Shown here: in pieces, positions 8,809 through 18,769 of the stretch
Numbering within the stretch: the first letter of the stretch is position 1
Layout: each line of letters begins with the position of its first letter
NCBI RefSeq assembly: GCF_016862635.1
Contig: NZ_BONI01000025.1
Location: 43,798 to 107,797, forward strand
Source of the DNA: Catellatospora coxensis
Lineage (GTDB): Bacteria; Actinomycetota; Actinomycetes; Mycobacteriales; Micromonosporaceae
Length of the DNA stretch: 64,000 nucleotides
Direction: 5' to 3'
Program-made: the position numbers and the translations under genes
The notes under the pieces: generated by a model
What the model saw: the letters and a program-made list of their open reading frames with translations, nothing else
What the model was told of the DNA's origin: nothing
The model's database searches: none

Positions 8809-11763
8809 ATGCTCGACCCCTCGCCCGAGAACGACGGGACTTCACCGACGGTTTCCACACCACGTTTCGTGGGTCGTGATCGTGAGATGGCGACGCTTCG
8901 GGGCGCCTTGGCCCGGCCACCGGCGATCGTGCTGGTGGAGGGCGAGGCGGGGATCGGGAAGAGCCGGCTGCTGCGAGAGTGGTCGGCCGCGCCGGACCAG
9001 CGCACCGCTCTGGTCTCGGTGTGCCCACCGCTTCGCGAGTCGCTGACGTTGGGGCCGATCGTCGACGCGTTCCGTGGGATCGACGGCCCGGTGTCGCGAT
9101 TGCGGCTCACCGAGCTCGCGGGCGCGTTGCGGCCCCTGTTCCCTGAGTGGTCGTCGGACCTGCCGCCCGCACTGCCGCCGTTGGACGACGCGAAGGCGGC
9201 CCGGCATCGCCTGTTCCGCGCCTTGGACGAGCTGCTGCGGGCGCTGCGTGTCGATGTCCTCGTGCTGGAGGACGCCCACTGGGCCGACGAGGTGACCTTG
9301 GAGTTCCTGCTGTTCGTCACCTCCCGGCAGCAGTCGGGCGGGCCGAGCCTCGTGATCTCCTACCGGCCGGAGGAGGTGGACGTCGGGTCGCTGCTGCTGC
9401 GGCTGACGTCCCGGTTGCCCGCCGGCGTGACCCAGCTGCGGATCGCCCTGGCGCCGATGCGGCCCGACGACACGGCGGCGCTGGTGTCCTCGATGCTGGA
9501 CGGCAACCCGCTGTCACAGGAGTTCGCGACGTTCCTGCACGAGCGGACCGGTGGCGTTCCGCTGGCGCTGGAGGAGTCGGTTCGCCTCATGTGCGACCGC
9601 GCCGACCTCGTCTTCCGCGCCGGGCAGTGGGTCCGGCTGAAGCTGCGCGAGCTTCGGGTGCCGCCGACGGTGCGCGACTCCACCCGGGAGCGGGTGGGCC
9701 GGCTGTCGCCTCCGGCGCAGCAGGTGCTGCGAGCCGCGGCCACGTTGGCTGAGCGGTCGTCGGTGGCCACGATCGCGGCGACCGCCGGTCTGTCGCCGGC
9801 TGCGTGTCGAGACGCGATCGGGGAGGCGGCCACCGCGGGCGTCCTGGACGGCGACGACCGCGGCCAGTGGCGATTCCGGCACGTGCTGGCCGCCACGGCT
9901 GTCTACGAGGCGATCCCGCTGACCGACCGCAGACAGTTCCACCTGCTGGCCGGCCGGGCCTTGGAGGAGATCCATCCGCCGCCTGTCGCACGCCTTGCCC
10001 ACCACTTCCGTGAGGCGCGGGAGACGCAGTCCTGGGCGCGGTACGCCGAGCGGGGTGCCGAGCTGGCGATGGCCTCGGGTGACCACACCAAGGCGGTCGG
10101 CTTGCTGGTCGATCTGCTGTCGTGGGCGGTGTTGCCGCCGGCGGATCGGGCACGGGTCGCGCGCATCGCCGGAGTCGCCGCACTGGGTCGTCGTGAACCG
10201 GTCGACGAGGTCTACCACCGCGTGATCCGTACCTTGCGGTCGGTGCTGGAGACCCCGGGTCTCTCCGCCCGTGAGCAGGCCGAGATCCGCAACCCCCTGG
10301 GCCGGCTGCTGATCACCGGGGGTGAGGCGCAGGCCGCCCTCAGCGAGCTGGAGCAGGCGGTGGCCAACCTCGACCACGACCCGGTCGAGGCGGCTCGGGC
10401 GATGACCTATCTGGGATGGGCCTATGCGGGGCCGTGGCCGGCGTCGACCCATCGGCGTTGGCTGGATCGCGCCGCCGAGCTCACCGCCGCGTTCGACTCT
10501 CCCGCGGAGCGGCTGAACCTGGCCGGCAACCGGGCGGCGGCGTTGCTCATGCTCGGTGAGGAGGAGGCCTGGGACGTCGTCGCCGGCCTGCCCGTCGACG
10601 GCGCGACCTCGGCGGAGCGTCTCGACGTGGCCCGCATCCACACGAATGTCGGGACCGGCGCACTGATCTGGGGACGGTACGCCGACGCGGAGGAACACCT
10701 CGCCGTGGCCATGCGCCTCGCCGAGGCCGAGCAGGCGTCGCGGTTGCAGCACAACGTCGGACTCGAACAGGCCAACCTGGCGTGGCTCACCGGCCGGTGG
10801 GAGGGTCTCGCGGAGCTGAGCGCGGCACTCGTCGACGTCGACCGGGACCGGCCGGCGCACTACCTCGGCAGCGTCCGCCTCGCGGCCCGGCTGGCGGCCG
10901 CGGCCGGGCGGCGGCGCGCCGCGGAGGAGCAGTTCCGGCTGGTCCTGGAGGAGTCTGCCCGTCTCGGCGCGGCCGACGACACGATGGAGGCCGCCGCCGC
11001 GCTGGCCAGGCTGTGGCTGGCGGACGGGAACAGCGGCCGGGCGTTGCAGATCACGAACGAGCCGATGGACACCGTACGGAGAAAGGGCATCTGGGTCTGG
11101 GCGACGGACCTCGTTCCCGCCCGGATCGAGGCGCACCTCGCGGCGGGCGACCTGACGGCCGCGACCCGCCTGGGCGACCAGTTCGCCAGAGGGCTGCGCG
11201 GCTGTTCGGCTCCTGCGCCTCGCGCGGCCCTCGCCGTATGCCGTGCCCTGCTGGCCGCCGCCGCCGGAGACCATGCCCGCGCGGCGACGGCATACGAGCG
11301 GGCGGCACGCGCCTGGAGCGCGTTGCCGCGCCCCTATGACGCCATGCTCGCCCGCGAGCGCCAAGCCGAGGCGTTCATCGCGCAAGGCCGGCTCGAACAG
11401 GGTCGAGAGCTGCTGGCCGCGCAGTACGAGCAGCTGTTCAGGCTCGGCGCCCGCGGCGACGCGGACCGGGTCGCGCAGCGGCTTCGCGAACACGGCGCGG
11501 AGGTTCCGCGGTTGTGGCGCGGCGGCCGGCGGGGGTACGGCGACCAGCTCTCGCCCAGGGAGCTCGACGTGGTCCAACTGGTCGTCGCAGGCAAGACCAA
11601 TCGGGAGATCAGCCGGGTCCTGGCCAAGTCGCCGGCCACGGTGGATCAGCAGCTGCGTGCGGCGATGCGCAAGTTGAAGGTGACCTCCCGGACCGCGCTC
11701 GCGGTCAAGGCGGTGGAGGCCGGGGTGTTCGCAGAAGAGGACTCCCTCGAAGACCCGTCATGA
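8809..11763 (+). CDS. LuxR-family ATPase regulator (LAL type)
   Basis: The 984-residue protein opens with FVGRDREM and Walker A EGEAGIGKS (residues 44-52). A Walker B-like VLVLEDAHWAD lies near 155, followed by several hundred residues of TPR-like helices and a C-terminal LuxR/GerE helix-turn-helix in the last 65 residues (LSPRELDVVQLVVAGKTNREIS, VDQQLRAAMRKL). This is the LAL (large ATP-binding LuxR) architecture, which activates pathway genes in actinobacteria. ATG 8809 is chosen by similarity to usual starts just before the FVGR motif; GTG 8776 upstream is possible. It lies between two secreted-protease genes, and its best local candidate target is the large subtilase downstream. Confidence 0.9.
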   Translation: MLDPSPENDGTSPTVSTPRFVGRDREMATLRGALARPPAIVLVEGEAGIGKSRLLREWSAAPDQRTALVSVCPPLRESLTLGPIVDAFRGIDGPVSRLRLTELAGALRPLFPEWSSDLPPALPPLDDAKAARHRLFRALDELLRALRVDVLVLEDAHWADEVTLEFLLFVTSRQQSGGPSLVISYRPEEVDVGSLLLRLTSRLPAGVTQLRIALAPMRPDDTAALVSSMLDGNPLSQEFATFLHERTGGVPLALEESVRLMCDRADLVFRAGQWVRLKLRELRVPPTVRDSTRERVGRLSPPAQQVLRAAATLAERSSVATIAATAGLSPAACRDAIGEAATAGVLDGDDRGQWRFRHVLAATAVYEAIPLTDRRQFHLLAGRALEEIHPPPVARLAHHFREARETQSWARYAERGAELAMASGDHTKAVGLLVDLLSWAVLPPADRARVARIAGVAALGRREPVDEVYHRVIRTLRSVLETPGLSAREQAEIRNPLGRLLITGGEAQAALSELEQAVANLDHDPVEAARAMTYLGWAYAGPWPASTHRRWLDRAAELTAAFDSPAERLNLAGNRAAALLMLGEEEAWDVVAGLPVDGATSAERLDVARIHTNVGTGALIWGRYADAEEHLAVAMRLAEAEQASRLQHNVGLEQANLAWLTGRWEGLAELSAALVDVDRDRPAHYLGSVRLAARLAAAAGRRRAAEEQFRLVLEESARLGAADDTMEAAAALARLWLADGNSGRALQITNEPMDTVRRKGIWVWATDLVPARIEAHLAAGDLTAATRLGDQFARGLRGCSAPAPRAALAVCRALLAAAAGDHARAATAYERAARAWSALPRPYDAMLARERQAEAFIAQGRLEQGRELLAAQYEQLFRLGARGDADRVAQRLREHGAEVPRLWRGGRRGYGDQLSPRELDVVQLVVAGKTNREISRVLAKSPATVDQQLRAAMRKLKVTSRTALAVKAVEAGVFAEEDSLEDPS

Positions 11764-11843
11764 AAATTGACGTGTCCGCCGGATAGCTACGGTCTTCCGG
11801 TTCCCCGAGCATGGCTCCATGATCCATAGCCCTGGGGCGATTC

Positions 11844-11996
11844 ATGGCTGAGCGACCTGTCGCGCGTGACGACGCCGCCGTCGAGCCTCCGCCACCATCC
11901 GAGCTGCCCCGCGAGCCGCGCGTCAGTGACCCCTGCGCCCGCGACGCCGACGGTTCCGGCGACCACCGGAACCACGACCCCTACCAACCCCTGTAG
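11844..11996 (+). CDS. Possible 50-residue peptide rich in Pro, Asp and Arg
   Basis: An ATG at 11844, seven bases after a GGGG purine cluster, opens a 50-codon frame ending TAG at 11996, 14 bases before the subtilase start. The product begins MAERPVARDDAAVEPPPPSE, contains one Cys and ends NHDPYQPL. It has no signal peptide or membrane helix. It could be a short leader peptide translated with the subtilase, or a chance frame in GC-rich DNA. The gap from 11764 to 12010 holds nothing else clear. Confidence 0.3.
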   Translation: MAERPVARDDAAVEPPPPSELPREPRVSDPCARDADGSGDHRNHDPYQPL

Positions 11997-12010
11997 GCCG
12001 AAGGATGCAT

Positions 12011-15000
12011 GTGAAATTCAAAGCCCTCGCGGCTTCGCTGGCCGCGGCGATCGGCCTGAGCATGATCCAGGCAGCGCCGGCGTCCGCCGCCGAGCCGGAT
12101 CCAGGCACCGCCAACAAGATCGATTCGAGCCTGACGGACCGCTTCCGCACGGAGCCGGCCTCCGACTTCTGGATCACCTTCGACACCAAGGCCGACCTCG
12201 GGCCGGCGAAGAAGATCACCGACTGGACCGCTCGTGGCCGGTTCGTCTACGACGCGCTGACCGCGGCGGCGAAGAACTCCCTGGCGTCCGTCTCCACCGA
12301 ACTCGACCGGGCAGGCGTCAAGTACACCTCGTACCCGATCGCCAACACCGTGCTCGTCAAGGGGGGCACCCAGCAACTCGCCCTCAACATGGCCGCGAAG
12401 GTGCAGGTCGCCGAGATCCACGCGACGCCGCAGGTCGCCCTGGTCGAGCCCGTGGACAAGAAGAGCCCGGCTGACCAGGCTGCCCGCCCCGCCAGCGCGA
12501 AGGCCGCTGCGGCAGGCGCCGCCACCTGGGGTCTGGACGCCATCCGCGCCCCCGAGGCGTGGGCCATGGGCGGCACCGGTGCGGGCATCACCGTGTCCAA
12601 CATCGACTCGGGCGTGCAATTCGACCACCCCGCCCTGATGCGCCAGTACCGCGGCACGAAGCCCGACGGCACCGTCGACCACGACTACAACTGGATGGCC
12701 ACCCGGGGCACGTGCACGGGCGCACCGTGCGACGACAACGGACACGGCACGCACACCATGGGCACCATCGTCGGCGCCGACGGCGCCAACCACGTCGGTG
12801 TCGCGCCGGACGCGCGGTGGATCGCGACGAACGGCTGCTGCGACAGCTCCGGTGTCGAGTCGCTGCTCCGGTCCGGCTGGTGGCTGCTCGCCCCGACCGA
12901 CGTCCACGGGAACAGCCCCGACCCGTCCAAGCGCCCGCACGTCATCAACAACTCGTGGGGTCAGAACGTCGAGCACAACTTCGACGACTTCTTCCGGGCC
13001 GTCGACGAGGCCTGGACCGCCGCGGGCATCTTCAGCGTCTGGTCGTCGGGCAACACCTCGCCGTACGCGGCCTGCGACACCGTCTCCTCGCCCGGCTCCG
13101 CCGAGAGCGCCTACTCCGTCGGCGCCACCAAGTCGGATGGCACGCTCGCGCTGTTCTCCCGCAAGGGCGAGGGTGAAGGCGGCCGGATCAAGCCCGAGAT
13201 CTCCGCTCCCGGCGAGGCCGTCTACTCCTCCTACCCGAACAACAGCTACGTCGAGATGTCCGGCACCTCGATGGCGGCGCCGCACGTCGCCGGGGCCGTC
13301 GCGGCGCTGTGGAGCTACGACCCGACCCTCATCGGGCAGGTCGAGGCGACCCGCCGACTGCTCGGCGAGTCGGCCGTCGACGTCGACGACACCGAGTGCG
13401 GCGGCACCGCCGAGGTCAACAACAAGTACGGCGAAGGCCGGCTCGACCTCGTCCGCCTGCTCGAGCTCGCACCCCGGCAGGGCGGCACCCTCACCGGTGT
13501 CGTGACCGCGAACGGCGCTCCGGTCCCCGCCGCCGAGGTGACGATCAGCGGGCCGTTCAGCCGGTCGATCGGCACCGACAAGGACGGCCGGTTCACCACG
13601 AACCTCCCGGTCGGCGACTACCGGCTCAGCGCCGAGGTCTTCGGCTACCTGACCGCGACCGCCGACGTCACGATCACCCTCGGCCAGGACGTCTCCGTCA
13701 CGCTGCCGCTCACGGCAGCCGCGCGGCACGACATCAGCGGCAGGGTCGTCGACGACAAGAAGCGACCCGTCCCGAACGCCGACGTCTCCGTCAAGGACAC
13801 GCCGCTGAAGCCGGTACGCACGAACGCCGACGGCGCGTTCACGATCAGCGCCGTCCCCGAGGGCGAGTACGCGCTGAGCGTCAAGCCCAACGCCTGCCTC
13901 TCGCCCACGACCGTCCCGCTGACCGTCGGCGCGCAGAACGAGTCGCGCGAGATCCCGGTCGGGCTCGTCGTCGACAAGGGCGGCTACAGCTGCGCCGTCT
14001 CCGACGGCGAGTACCTGCGCGGCACCGACCCGGTCGCGTTCGACGGCAGCGTGTGGGCGGCGGTGCAGCTGCCGTTCCCGATCGCGCTCTACAACGGCAG
14101 CCACGACACCCTCGGTGTCGGCCTGCGCGGTGTGATCTCCCCGGACCCCGACAGCGGACCCGGACCCGGCACGGGCGGTGCGGGTGTCTTCCCGTTCTAC
14201 GTCGAGTCCCCGGTCGAGTTCGCCCCCGGTGGGGGAGTCTTCACGGCGGCCACCAAGGTCGACGGCGAGGACGCGTTCGTCGTCGAGTACCGCAACACCA
14301 GGCTCTGGGCGTACCCCATCCGGTCGGAGTACACGGAGCCGGTCAACTTCTCGGCCACGTTCACCCGCTCCGGCACGGTGATCCTCGGCTACGGCGACGG
14401 CATCGGGACCGACGACCCGGTGACCGCCGGCGCGAACGGTGTCACCGGCATCCAGGGCTGGGCCGGCGTCGACGGCATCCGGTTCTCCGACAGCGCCCCG
14501 GTGCTGCGCGACGGGATGATCGTCACCTACGACATGCCTGACTTCGGGTACCTCGACGCGACCGTCGTCGACAAGAACGACGGGCTGCCGGTGGCCGGGG
14601 CCAAGGTCTCGTTCACGGACAAGAACGGGCTCGTCGAGACGGTCACGACCAACGGGACCGGCATCGTGCACCGCCAGCTTCCGCTCGGCGACTACACCAT
14701 GACGATCGACGCGCCGAACTACACGACTGCGGCGTACCCCTTCTCCCTCGACAAGCTCTACGCGAACTCCAAGATCGACGCGCGGCTGACCACGGGCGTC
14801 GCCGGCCTGAAGGCCGGCGGCCTCGACGCGCTGCTGGGCGTCGACCAGAACGGTGTGGGCGAGCTGACGCTGACCAACAACGGTTCCGCGCCGCTCACGT
14901 ACAGCCTGGGCGAGGCCGCGCGACACCCCGAGCTCGACGCCGCCGGCGCCACCACGCGCACCGGCAAGGGTGCGGCCAGCACGATCGACCTCACCGCGTG

Positions 15001-18000
15001 GAAGGCCGGTGCGAGCGGCATGAAGCCGTCGAACGTCGACGGCAGGACGGCGACAGTGAGCGCCGCGGAGGCGCAGGCGGCCGGCAAGGTCGGCGCGACC
15101 GCCGGCGGCGACGTCATCACCCGGATCCCCATCCCCGGCAGGACCGAAGACAAGGAGCCCACCGGCATCGGGTACGACGGCGACGTCTGGGTCCACGACT
15201 ACAACGCGCGGACCAACACCGCCTACACGGTGGCGGGCAAGCCGACCGGGAAGGTCTTCGACGCGGCGTGGAGCCCCGAGTACCGGGCGTTCGACATGGC
15301 ACTCGACACCAGGACCGGTGACATGTGCCAGATGGAGGACAGCCCGGCCAGCTACATCCACTGCTTCGACCGCACGACCGGCAAGGAGACCCGGCAGATC
15401 AAGGGCAACTGGTCCACGCTGCAGCTGACCGGACTCGCCTACAACCCGGCGGAGGACGTGTTCTACGTCGGCGGCCGGGTCAACGGCATGATCGGCACGG
15501 TCGCCGGGACGTCGCACGACAACCCGGGCGCGCTGCTGTCCTTCTGCGCCCCGCCGCTGCCCGAGGTGGCAGGCCTGGCCTACAACCAGGCGTCCGACAC
15601 CATCTGGTACACCGACCTCACCGCGAACCGGCCCACCCGCCTGCTCCAGGTCGACCCCGTCGACTGCTCGCTGGTGAACGCGTGGTGGTTCCCCGGCAAG
15701 CAGCCCAACCAGGGCGGCGGCCTCGAGACCGACTCGACCGGCGCGCTGTGGGCGGCGGACCAGGTCGCCGATGACGTCGTGCTGGTCGACGTCGAGGACG
15801 ACCTGATCACCGACCTGCCGTGGCTGTCGCTCTCCTCGACTGGGGGCACCCTCGCCCCGGGCAGGTCGGCGACCGTCCAGGTCTCGATCTCCGCGAAGGG
15901 CGCCAAGCCCGGAGTCCTCGGCGCGAACATCGTGGTGCGGTCCGACTCCGGACGCCAGTCCAAGACCTACGTCCCGGTGACGCTGACGACCACGAAGTAT
16001 CAGGTCGGCGTCAACGCGGGCGGCCCGAAGTCCACCGACGGCTCCGGCTACACCTGGTCCGGCGACCAGGCCGCCGGCAAGACGGCGTGGGGCTACGAGG
16101 GCAGGACGAAGGTCACCTCCACGAAGTCTCCGATCGCCGGCACGGCCGACGACGCCCTGTTCCAGTCGCAGCGCACCACGTCGGAGAAGGAGTTGTTCTA
16201 CCGCTTCCCCGGCGCGCCCAAGGGCACCTACGTGATCGATCTCGGGTTCGCCGAGATCGAGAAGGCGGCCAGGGGCAAGCGGGTGTTCGACGTCCTCGTG
16301 GACGGCACGCTGGTGGAGTACGCGTACGACCCGGCCGCGGCCGTGGGGCAGAACACCGCCGACTGGCGCACCGCCGTCGTGAAGCACGAGGGCGGTCCGC
16401 TGACCGTGGAGCTGCGCGGTTCGAAGGGCCTGAAGGCCCCGACCATCGCCGCGCTGCGGGTCACGCTCGACCCGCGCGCGGACACGGCGGCACCGGAGCC
16501 GGAGCCCGAGCAGCCGGACCCGGGTCCCGTGCCGGTGGCCCCCGCCGGCCGCTCGTACTCGATGAAGGTGACCGACGGGCTCTACCGCCAGGGCACGGAG
16601 GAGTCCGGGTGGCACGGCGACGACCTCTGCGGCGTGCTGTGGTTCGGCTCCGGTTTCCTGGCCCCGTTCTACGACACGGCCTGGGACGGCGTGTGCGTGA
16701 CGACGAACGGCACGCTGACCTTCGACCGCGCCAGCACGCTGGGGTACAACACGGAACTGCCGTCGCCGTACCCGATCGACGCGGTCTATCCGTTCTGGGA
16801 CGACCTCGTCGTCGACGACGAGGCGGGGATCTACTTCGGCACGACCGAGGTGGACGGGCAGGCGGCGCAGGTCATCGAGTGGCGCGACGTCACCTTCTAC
16901 AGTGACCAGACCGCTCGCGTGAGCTTCTCGGTCACCCTGATCGCGGACGGACGGATCCAGATCGGGTACGGCGACGGCGTCGGCGGCGACAACCCGCTCA
17001 CCCAGGGGTCGTCGGCGACGGTCGGCGTGGAGAGCCTGAACCGCAACCCCGCGCACCAGTACTCCTTCGAGCAGCCGATCCTGAAGGCCGGCCTGGGGCT
17101 GGAGTACACGCTCCCGGCCGCAGGCACGATCGAGGGCACGGTCACCGACAAGAACGACGGCAAGCCGATCGCGGGAGCGATCGTCACGCTCAGGGGACCG
17201 AGCGGTGAGCGCGTCATCACGACCGACGTGAAGGGCCGGTGGAAGGCGCAGGCGCTGCTCGGCGACAACACCGTGCAGGTCGAGGCGCCGAACTACGTCA
17301 CCGCGGGCCGCCCGGTGACGATCGCCAAGAAGGATCAGGCCGAGGTGGTCGACACGCCGTTGGCCACGGGCATCGCCACCGTCACCGGGGGTGACTTCGA
17401 CTGGTTCCTCGACAAGGGCCGGAAGGCGACGGCCGGGGTGATCGTCACCAACACCGGCACCGCTCCGCTCGAGGTGCGGATCAGCGAGCAGAAACGCACC
17501 GGCGACGGCGGGCACGAGGCCGCCGACCTGCCGTGGCTGACCCTCACGGGCGCGGCCGCGACCGGCACGGTCACGCTCGCCGTCGGCGAGTCCACCACGG
17601 TCACGGCGACGGCCGACAACGCCGGCATCGAACCGGGTGTGCTCGTCGGGGACGTGCTCGTGGCGTCCGACGCGGGCAAGGGCGAGGTCCAGTTCAAGCC
17701 GGTGCGCCTGGCGACCTCGGCCTACTGGAAGGGCGTCGACGTCGGCGGATCCGGGTACGTCGGCGCCGACGGCTTCGTCTGGTCGCCCGACCAGCAGCTC
17801 GGCTCGCGGCCGTGGGGTTTCGTCGGCGGCAAGGTGCGTTCCACCAGGGCCGACATCGCCGGCACCGAGGACGACGCGCTGTTCCGCACCCAGCGGACCG
17901 GCGAGACGTTCAGCTACGTGTTCAAGAACGCTCCCGCCGGGACGTACCGGATCAGCCTCGACTTCGCGGAGCTGGAGAAGGTCAAGGCCGGTGATCGTGC

Positions 18001-18199
18001 CTTCGACGTCCTGGTCGACGGCAAGATCGCACTCTACGACCACGACGTGCAGGCGAAGGCGGGTGCGCTGACCGCGGACGTGAACATGGTCATCGTCGAG
18101 CACGCCGGTGGCGATCTGAGGATCGAGCTTCGCCGGGAGAAGGGCGAGGGCGACCCGATCCTCAACGCGCTGAAGGTCCAGCTGGACCCGCGCCTGTGA
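12011..18199 (+). CDS. Giant modular secreted S8 subtilisin-like protease
   Basis: The 2,062-residue protein has a signal peptide ending ASA|AEP, an inhibitor-I9-like propeptide (about 50-145) and an S8 catalytic domain (about 175-460). The triad is Asp199 in NIDSGVQF, His245 in NGHGTHTMG and Ser420 in MSGTSMAAPHVAG. Then come two carboxypeptidase-regulatory-like beta-sandwiches (about 490-655), a nidogen-like segment (660-845), another beta-sandwich (846-927), an NHL/propeller-like region (1035-1265) and a malectin-like domain (1329-1489). The series nidogen-like, regulatory-like, malectin-like then repeats (1514-2062). Malectin-like domains bind carbohydrate, so the enzyme may be held on a glycan surface. 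GTG 12011 is preferred because GAAGG is correctly spaced for it, not for ATG 12005. A strong terminator follows. Confidence 0.93.
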   Translation: MKFKALAASLAAAIGLSMIQAAPASAAEPDPGTANKIDSSLTDRFRTEPASDFWITFDTKADLGPAKKITDWTARGRFVYDALTAAAKNSLASVSTELDRAGVKYTSYPIANTVLVKGGTQQLALNMAAKVQVAEIHATPQVALVEPVDKKSPADQAARPASAKAAAAGAATWGLDAIRAPEAWAMGGTGAGITVSNIDSGVQFDHPALMRQYRGTKPDGTVDHDYNWMATRGTCTGAPCDDNGHGTHTMGTIVGADGANHVGVAPDARWIATNGCCDSSGVESLLRSGWWLLAPTDVHGNSPDPSKRPHVINNSWGQNVEHNFDDFFRAVDEAWTAAGIFSVWSSGNTSPYAACDTVSSPGSAESAYSVGATKSDGTLALFSRKGEGEGGRIKPEISAPGEAVYSSYPNNSYVEMSGTSMAAPHVAGAVAALWSYDPTLIGQVEATRRLLGESAVDVDDTECGGTAEVNNKYGEGRLDLVRLLELAPRQGGTLTGVVTANGAPVPAAEVTISGPFSRSIGTDKDGRFTTNLPVGDYRLSAEVFGYLTATADVTITLGQDVSVTLPLTAAARHDISGRVVDDKKRPVPNADVSVKDTPLKPVRTNADGAFTISAVPEGEYALSVKPNACLSPTTVPLTVGAQNESREIPVGLVVDKGGYSCAVSDGEYLRGTDPVAFDGSVWAAVQLPFPIALYNGSHDTLGVGLRGVISPDPDSGPGPGTGGAGVFPFYVESPVEFAPGGGVFTAATKVDGEDAFVVEYRNTRLWAYPIRSEYTEPVNFSATFTRSGTVILGYGDGIGTDDPVTAGANGVTGIQGWAGVDGIRFSDSAPVLRDGMIVTYDMPDFGYLDATVVDKNDGLPVAGAKVSFTDKNGLVETVTTNGTGIVHRQLPLGDYTMTIDAPNYTTAAYPFSLDKLYANSKIDARLTTGVAGLKAGGLDALLGVDQNGVGELTLTNNGSAPLTYSLGEAARHPELDAAGATTRTGKGAASTIDLTAWKAGASGMKPSNVDGRTATVSAAEAQAAGKVGATAGGDVITRIPIPGRTEDKEPTGIGYDGDVWVHDYNARTNTAYTVAGKPTGKVFDAAWSPEYRAFDMALDTRTGDMCQMEDSPASYIHCFDRTTGKETRQIKGNWSTLQLTGLAYNPAEDVFYVGGRVNGMIGTVAGTSHDNPGALLSFCAPPLPEVAGLAYNQASDTIWYTDLTANRPTRLLQVDPVDCSLVNAWWFPGKQPNQGGGLETDSTGALWAADQVADDVVLVDVEDDLITDLPWLSLSSTGGTLAPGRSATVQVSISAKGAKPGVLGANIVVRSDSGRQSKTYVPVTLTTTKYQVGVNAGGPKSTDGSGYTWSGDQAAGKTAWGYEGRTKVTSTKSPIAGTADDALFQSQRTTSEKELFYRFPGAPKGTYVIDLGFAEIEKAARGKRVFDVLVDGTLVEYAYDPAAAVGQNTADWRTAVVKHEGGPLTVELRGSKGLKAPTIAALRVTLDPRADTAAPEPEPEQPDPGPVPVAPAGRSYSMKVTDGLYRQGTEESGWHGDDLCGVLWFGSGFLAPFYDTAWDGVCVTTNGTLTFDRASTLGYNTELPSPYPIDAVYPFWDDLVVDDEAGIYFGTTEVDGQAAQVIEWRDVTFYSDQTARVSFSVTLIADGRIQIGYGDGVGGDNPLTQGSSATVGVESLNRNPAHQYSFEQPILKAGLGLEYTLPAAGTIEGTVTDKNDGKPIAGAIVTLRGPSGERVITTDVKGRWKAQALLGDNTVQVEAPNYVTAGRPVTIAKKDQAEVVDTPLATGIATVTGGDFDWFLDKGRKATAGVIVTNTGTAPLEVRISEQKRTGDGGHEAADLPWLTLTGAAATGTVTLAVGESTTVTATADNAGIEPGVLVGDVLVASDAGKGEVQFKPVRLATSAYWKGVDVGGSGYVGADGFVWSPDQQLGSRPWGFVGGKVRSTRADIAGTEDDALFRTQRTGETFSYVFKNAPAGTYRISLDFAELEKVKAGDRAFDVLVDGKIALYDHDVQAKAGALTADVNMVIVEHAGGDLRIELRREKGEGDPILNALKVQLDPRL

Positions 18200-18208
18200 G
18201 ATAGCCAG

Positions 18209-18252
18209 TGGTCAGAGCCTCCTCGGAAGGCACCCCGAGGAGGCTCTGACCA
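18209..18252. terminator. Hairpin terminator after subtilase
   Basis: A perfect 18-bp stem (18209-18226 with 18235-18252) with an eight-base loop begins ten bases past the subtilase stop. Confidence 0.88.
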
Positions 18253-18315
18253 CGACTCGGGCACCACCCGCTCTACCCCCTCGGCGGTGCCGCTGCCCGG
18301 TGCTAGCATCGGTGT

Positions 18316-18331
18316 TCGAACATATGTTCGA
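18316..18331. promoter_or_regulatory. Perfect LexA (SOS) box
   Basis: TCGAACATATGTTCGA matches the actinobacterial SOS box TCGAAC-N4-GTTCGA exactly and is the core of a perfect 22-bp palindrome (18313-18334). A possible -10 element, TAGCAT (18304-18309), lies just upstream, so bound LexA would block the start of transcription. The gene to the left ends at a terminator and reads towards the box, so the target must be the unit starting at 18384. Confidence 0.85.
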
Positions 18332-18383
18332 ACAGCCGTTCGGTATTCGGACGGTGCGGTTCTCGGCTGAGGGTGGGCGGGGC

Positions 18384-18671
18384 GTGGAACGTCGATGGGC
18401 AGGCAGTCTCCGGCATGGCGTGCTGTCGCGCCGTGTTCGCGACAACCAGGTGCTGTACGTGGTGCGCCGGGACTGGCCCTACCCGGCGACCCACGAGTTC
18501 GTCCTGCCCCGGTTGACCGAAGCCGAGGCGGTGCGAGCCGCCGCCGGCGACTTTCGGTACTGGCGGCCCGGCCCGCTGCGCCCGCGGTTGAGCGTGGTGC
18601 AGATCAGCGCGAACGACCTGCGCATACACGGCCGGCGTCGCGACTGCATGGCGCCGGACTGCCCACGGTGA
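18384..18671 (+). CDS. Small unknown protein, predicted SOS-regulated
   Basis: The 95-residue product has no family I recognise. The start is taken as GTG 18384, after a G-rich GGGTGGGCGGGG stretch; an in-frame ATG at 18324 lies inside the LexA box and has no ribosome site. The sequence is basic and rich in aromatic residues (VLYVVRRDWPYPATHEFVLP, FRYWRPGPLRP, VVQISANDLRIHGRRRDC), with no membrane helix and two Cys near the C-terminus. The LexA box about 53 bp upstream predicts induction by DNA damage. Arg-rich composition could fit nucleic-acid binding, but no motif proves it. Reality as a gene is likely, not certain. Confidence 0.55.
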   Translation: MERRWAGSLRHGVLSRRVRDNQVLYVVRRDWPYPATHEFVLPRLTEAEAVRAAAGDFRYWRPGPLRPRLSVVQISANDLRIHGRRRDCMAPDCPR

Positions 18672-18769
18672 CGCGCCTCCAGAACCAGGCGTGACGAGTC
18701 TTCGCGGATGCCCTGGTCCGCGGCCGGACGGGCGAGCGGAGCAGCCGGGTCGAACCCTATGATCGCCCG

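Noticed and set aside
11981..18103. A 2,040-codon open frame on the minus strand opposite the subtilase
   Set aside because: It is the antisense shadow of a real gene in GC-rich DNA; it lacks recognisable domains and is full of Arg, Gly and Val repeats. The plus strand has a signal peptide, triad and domains.
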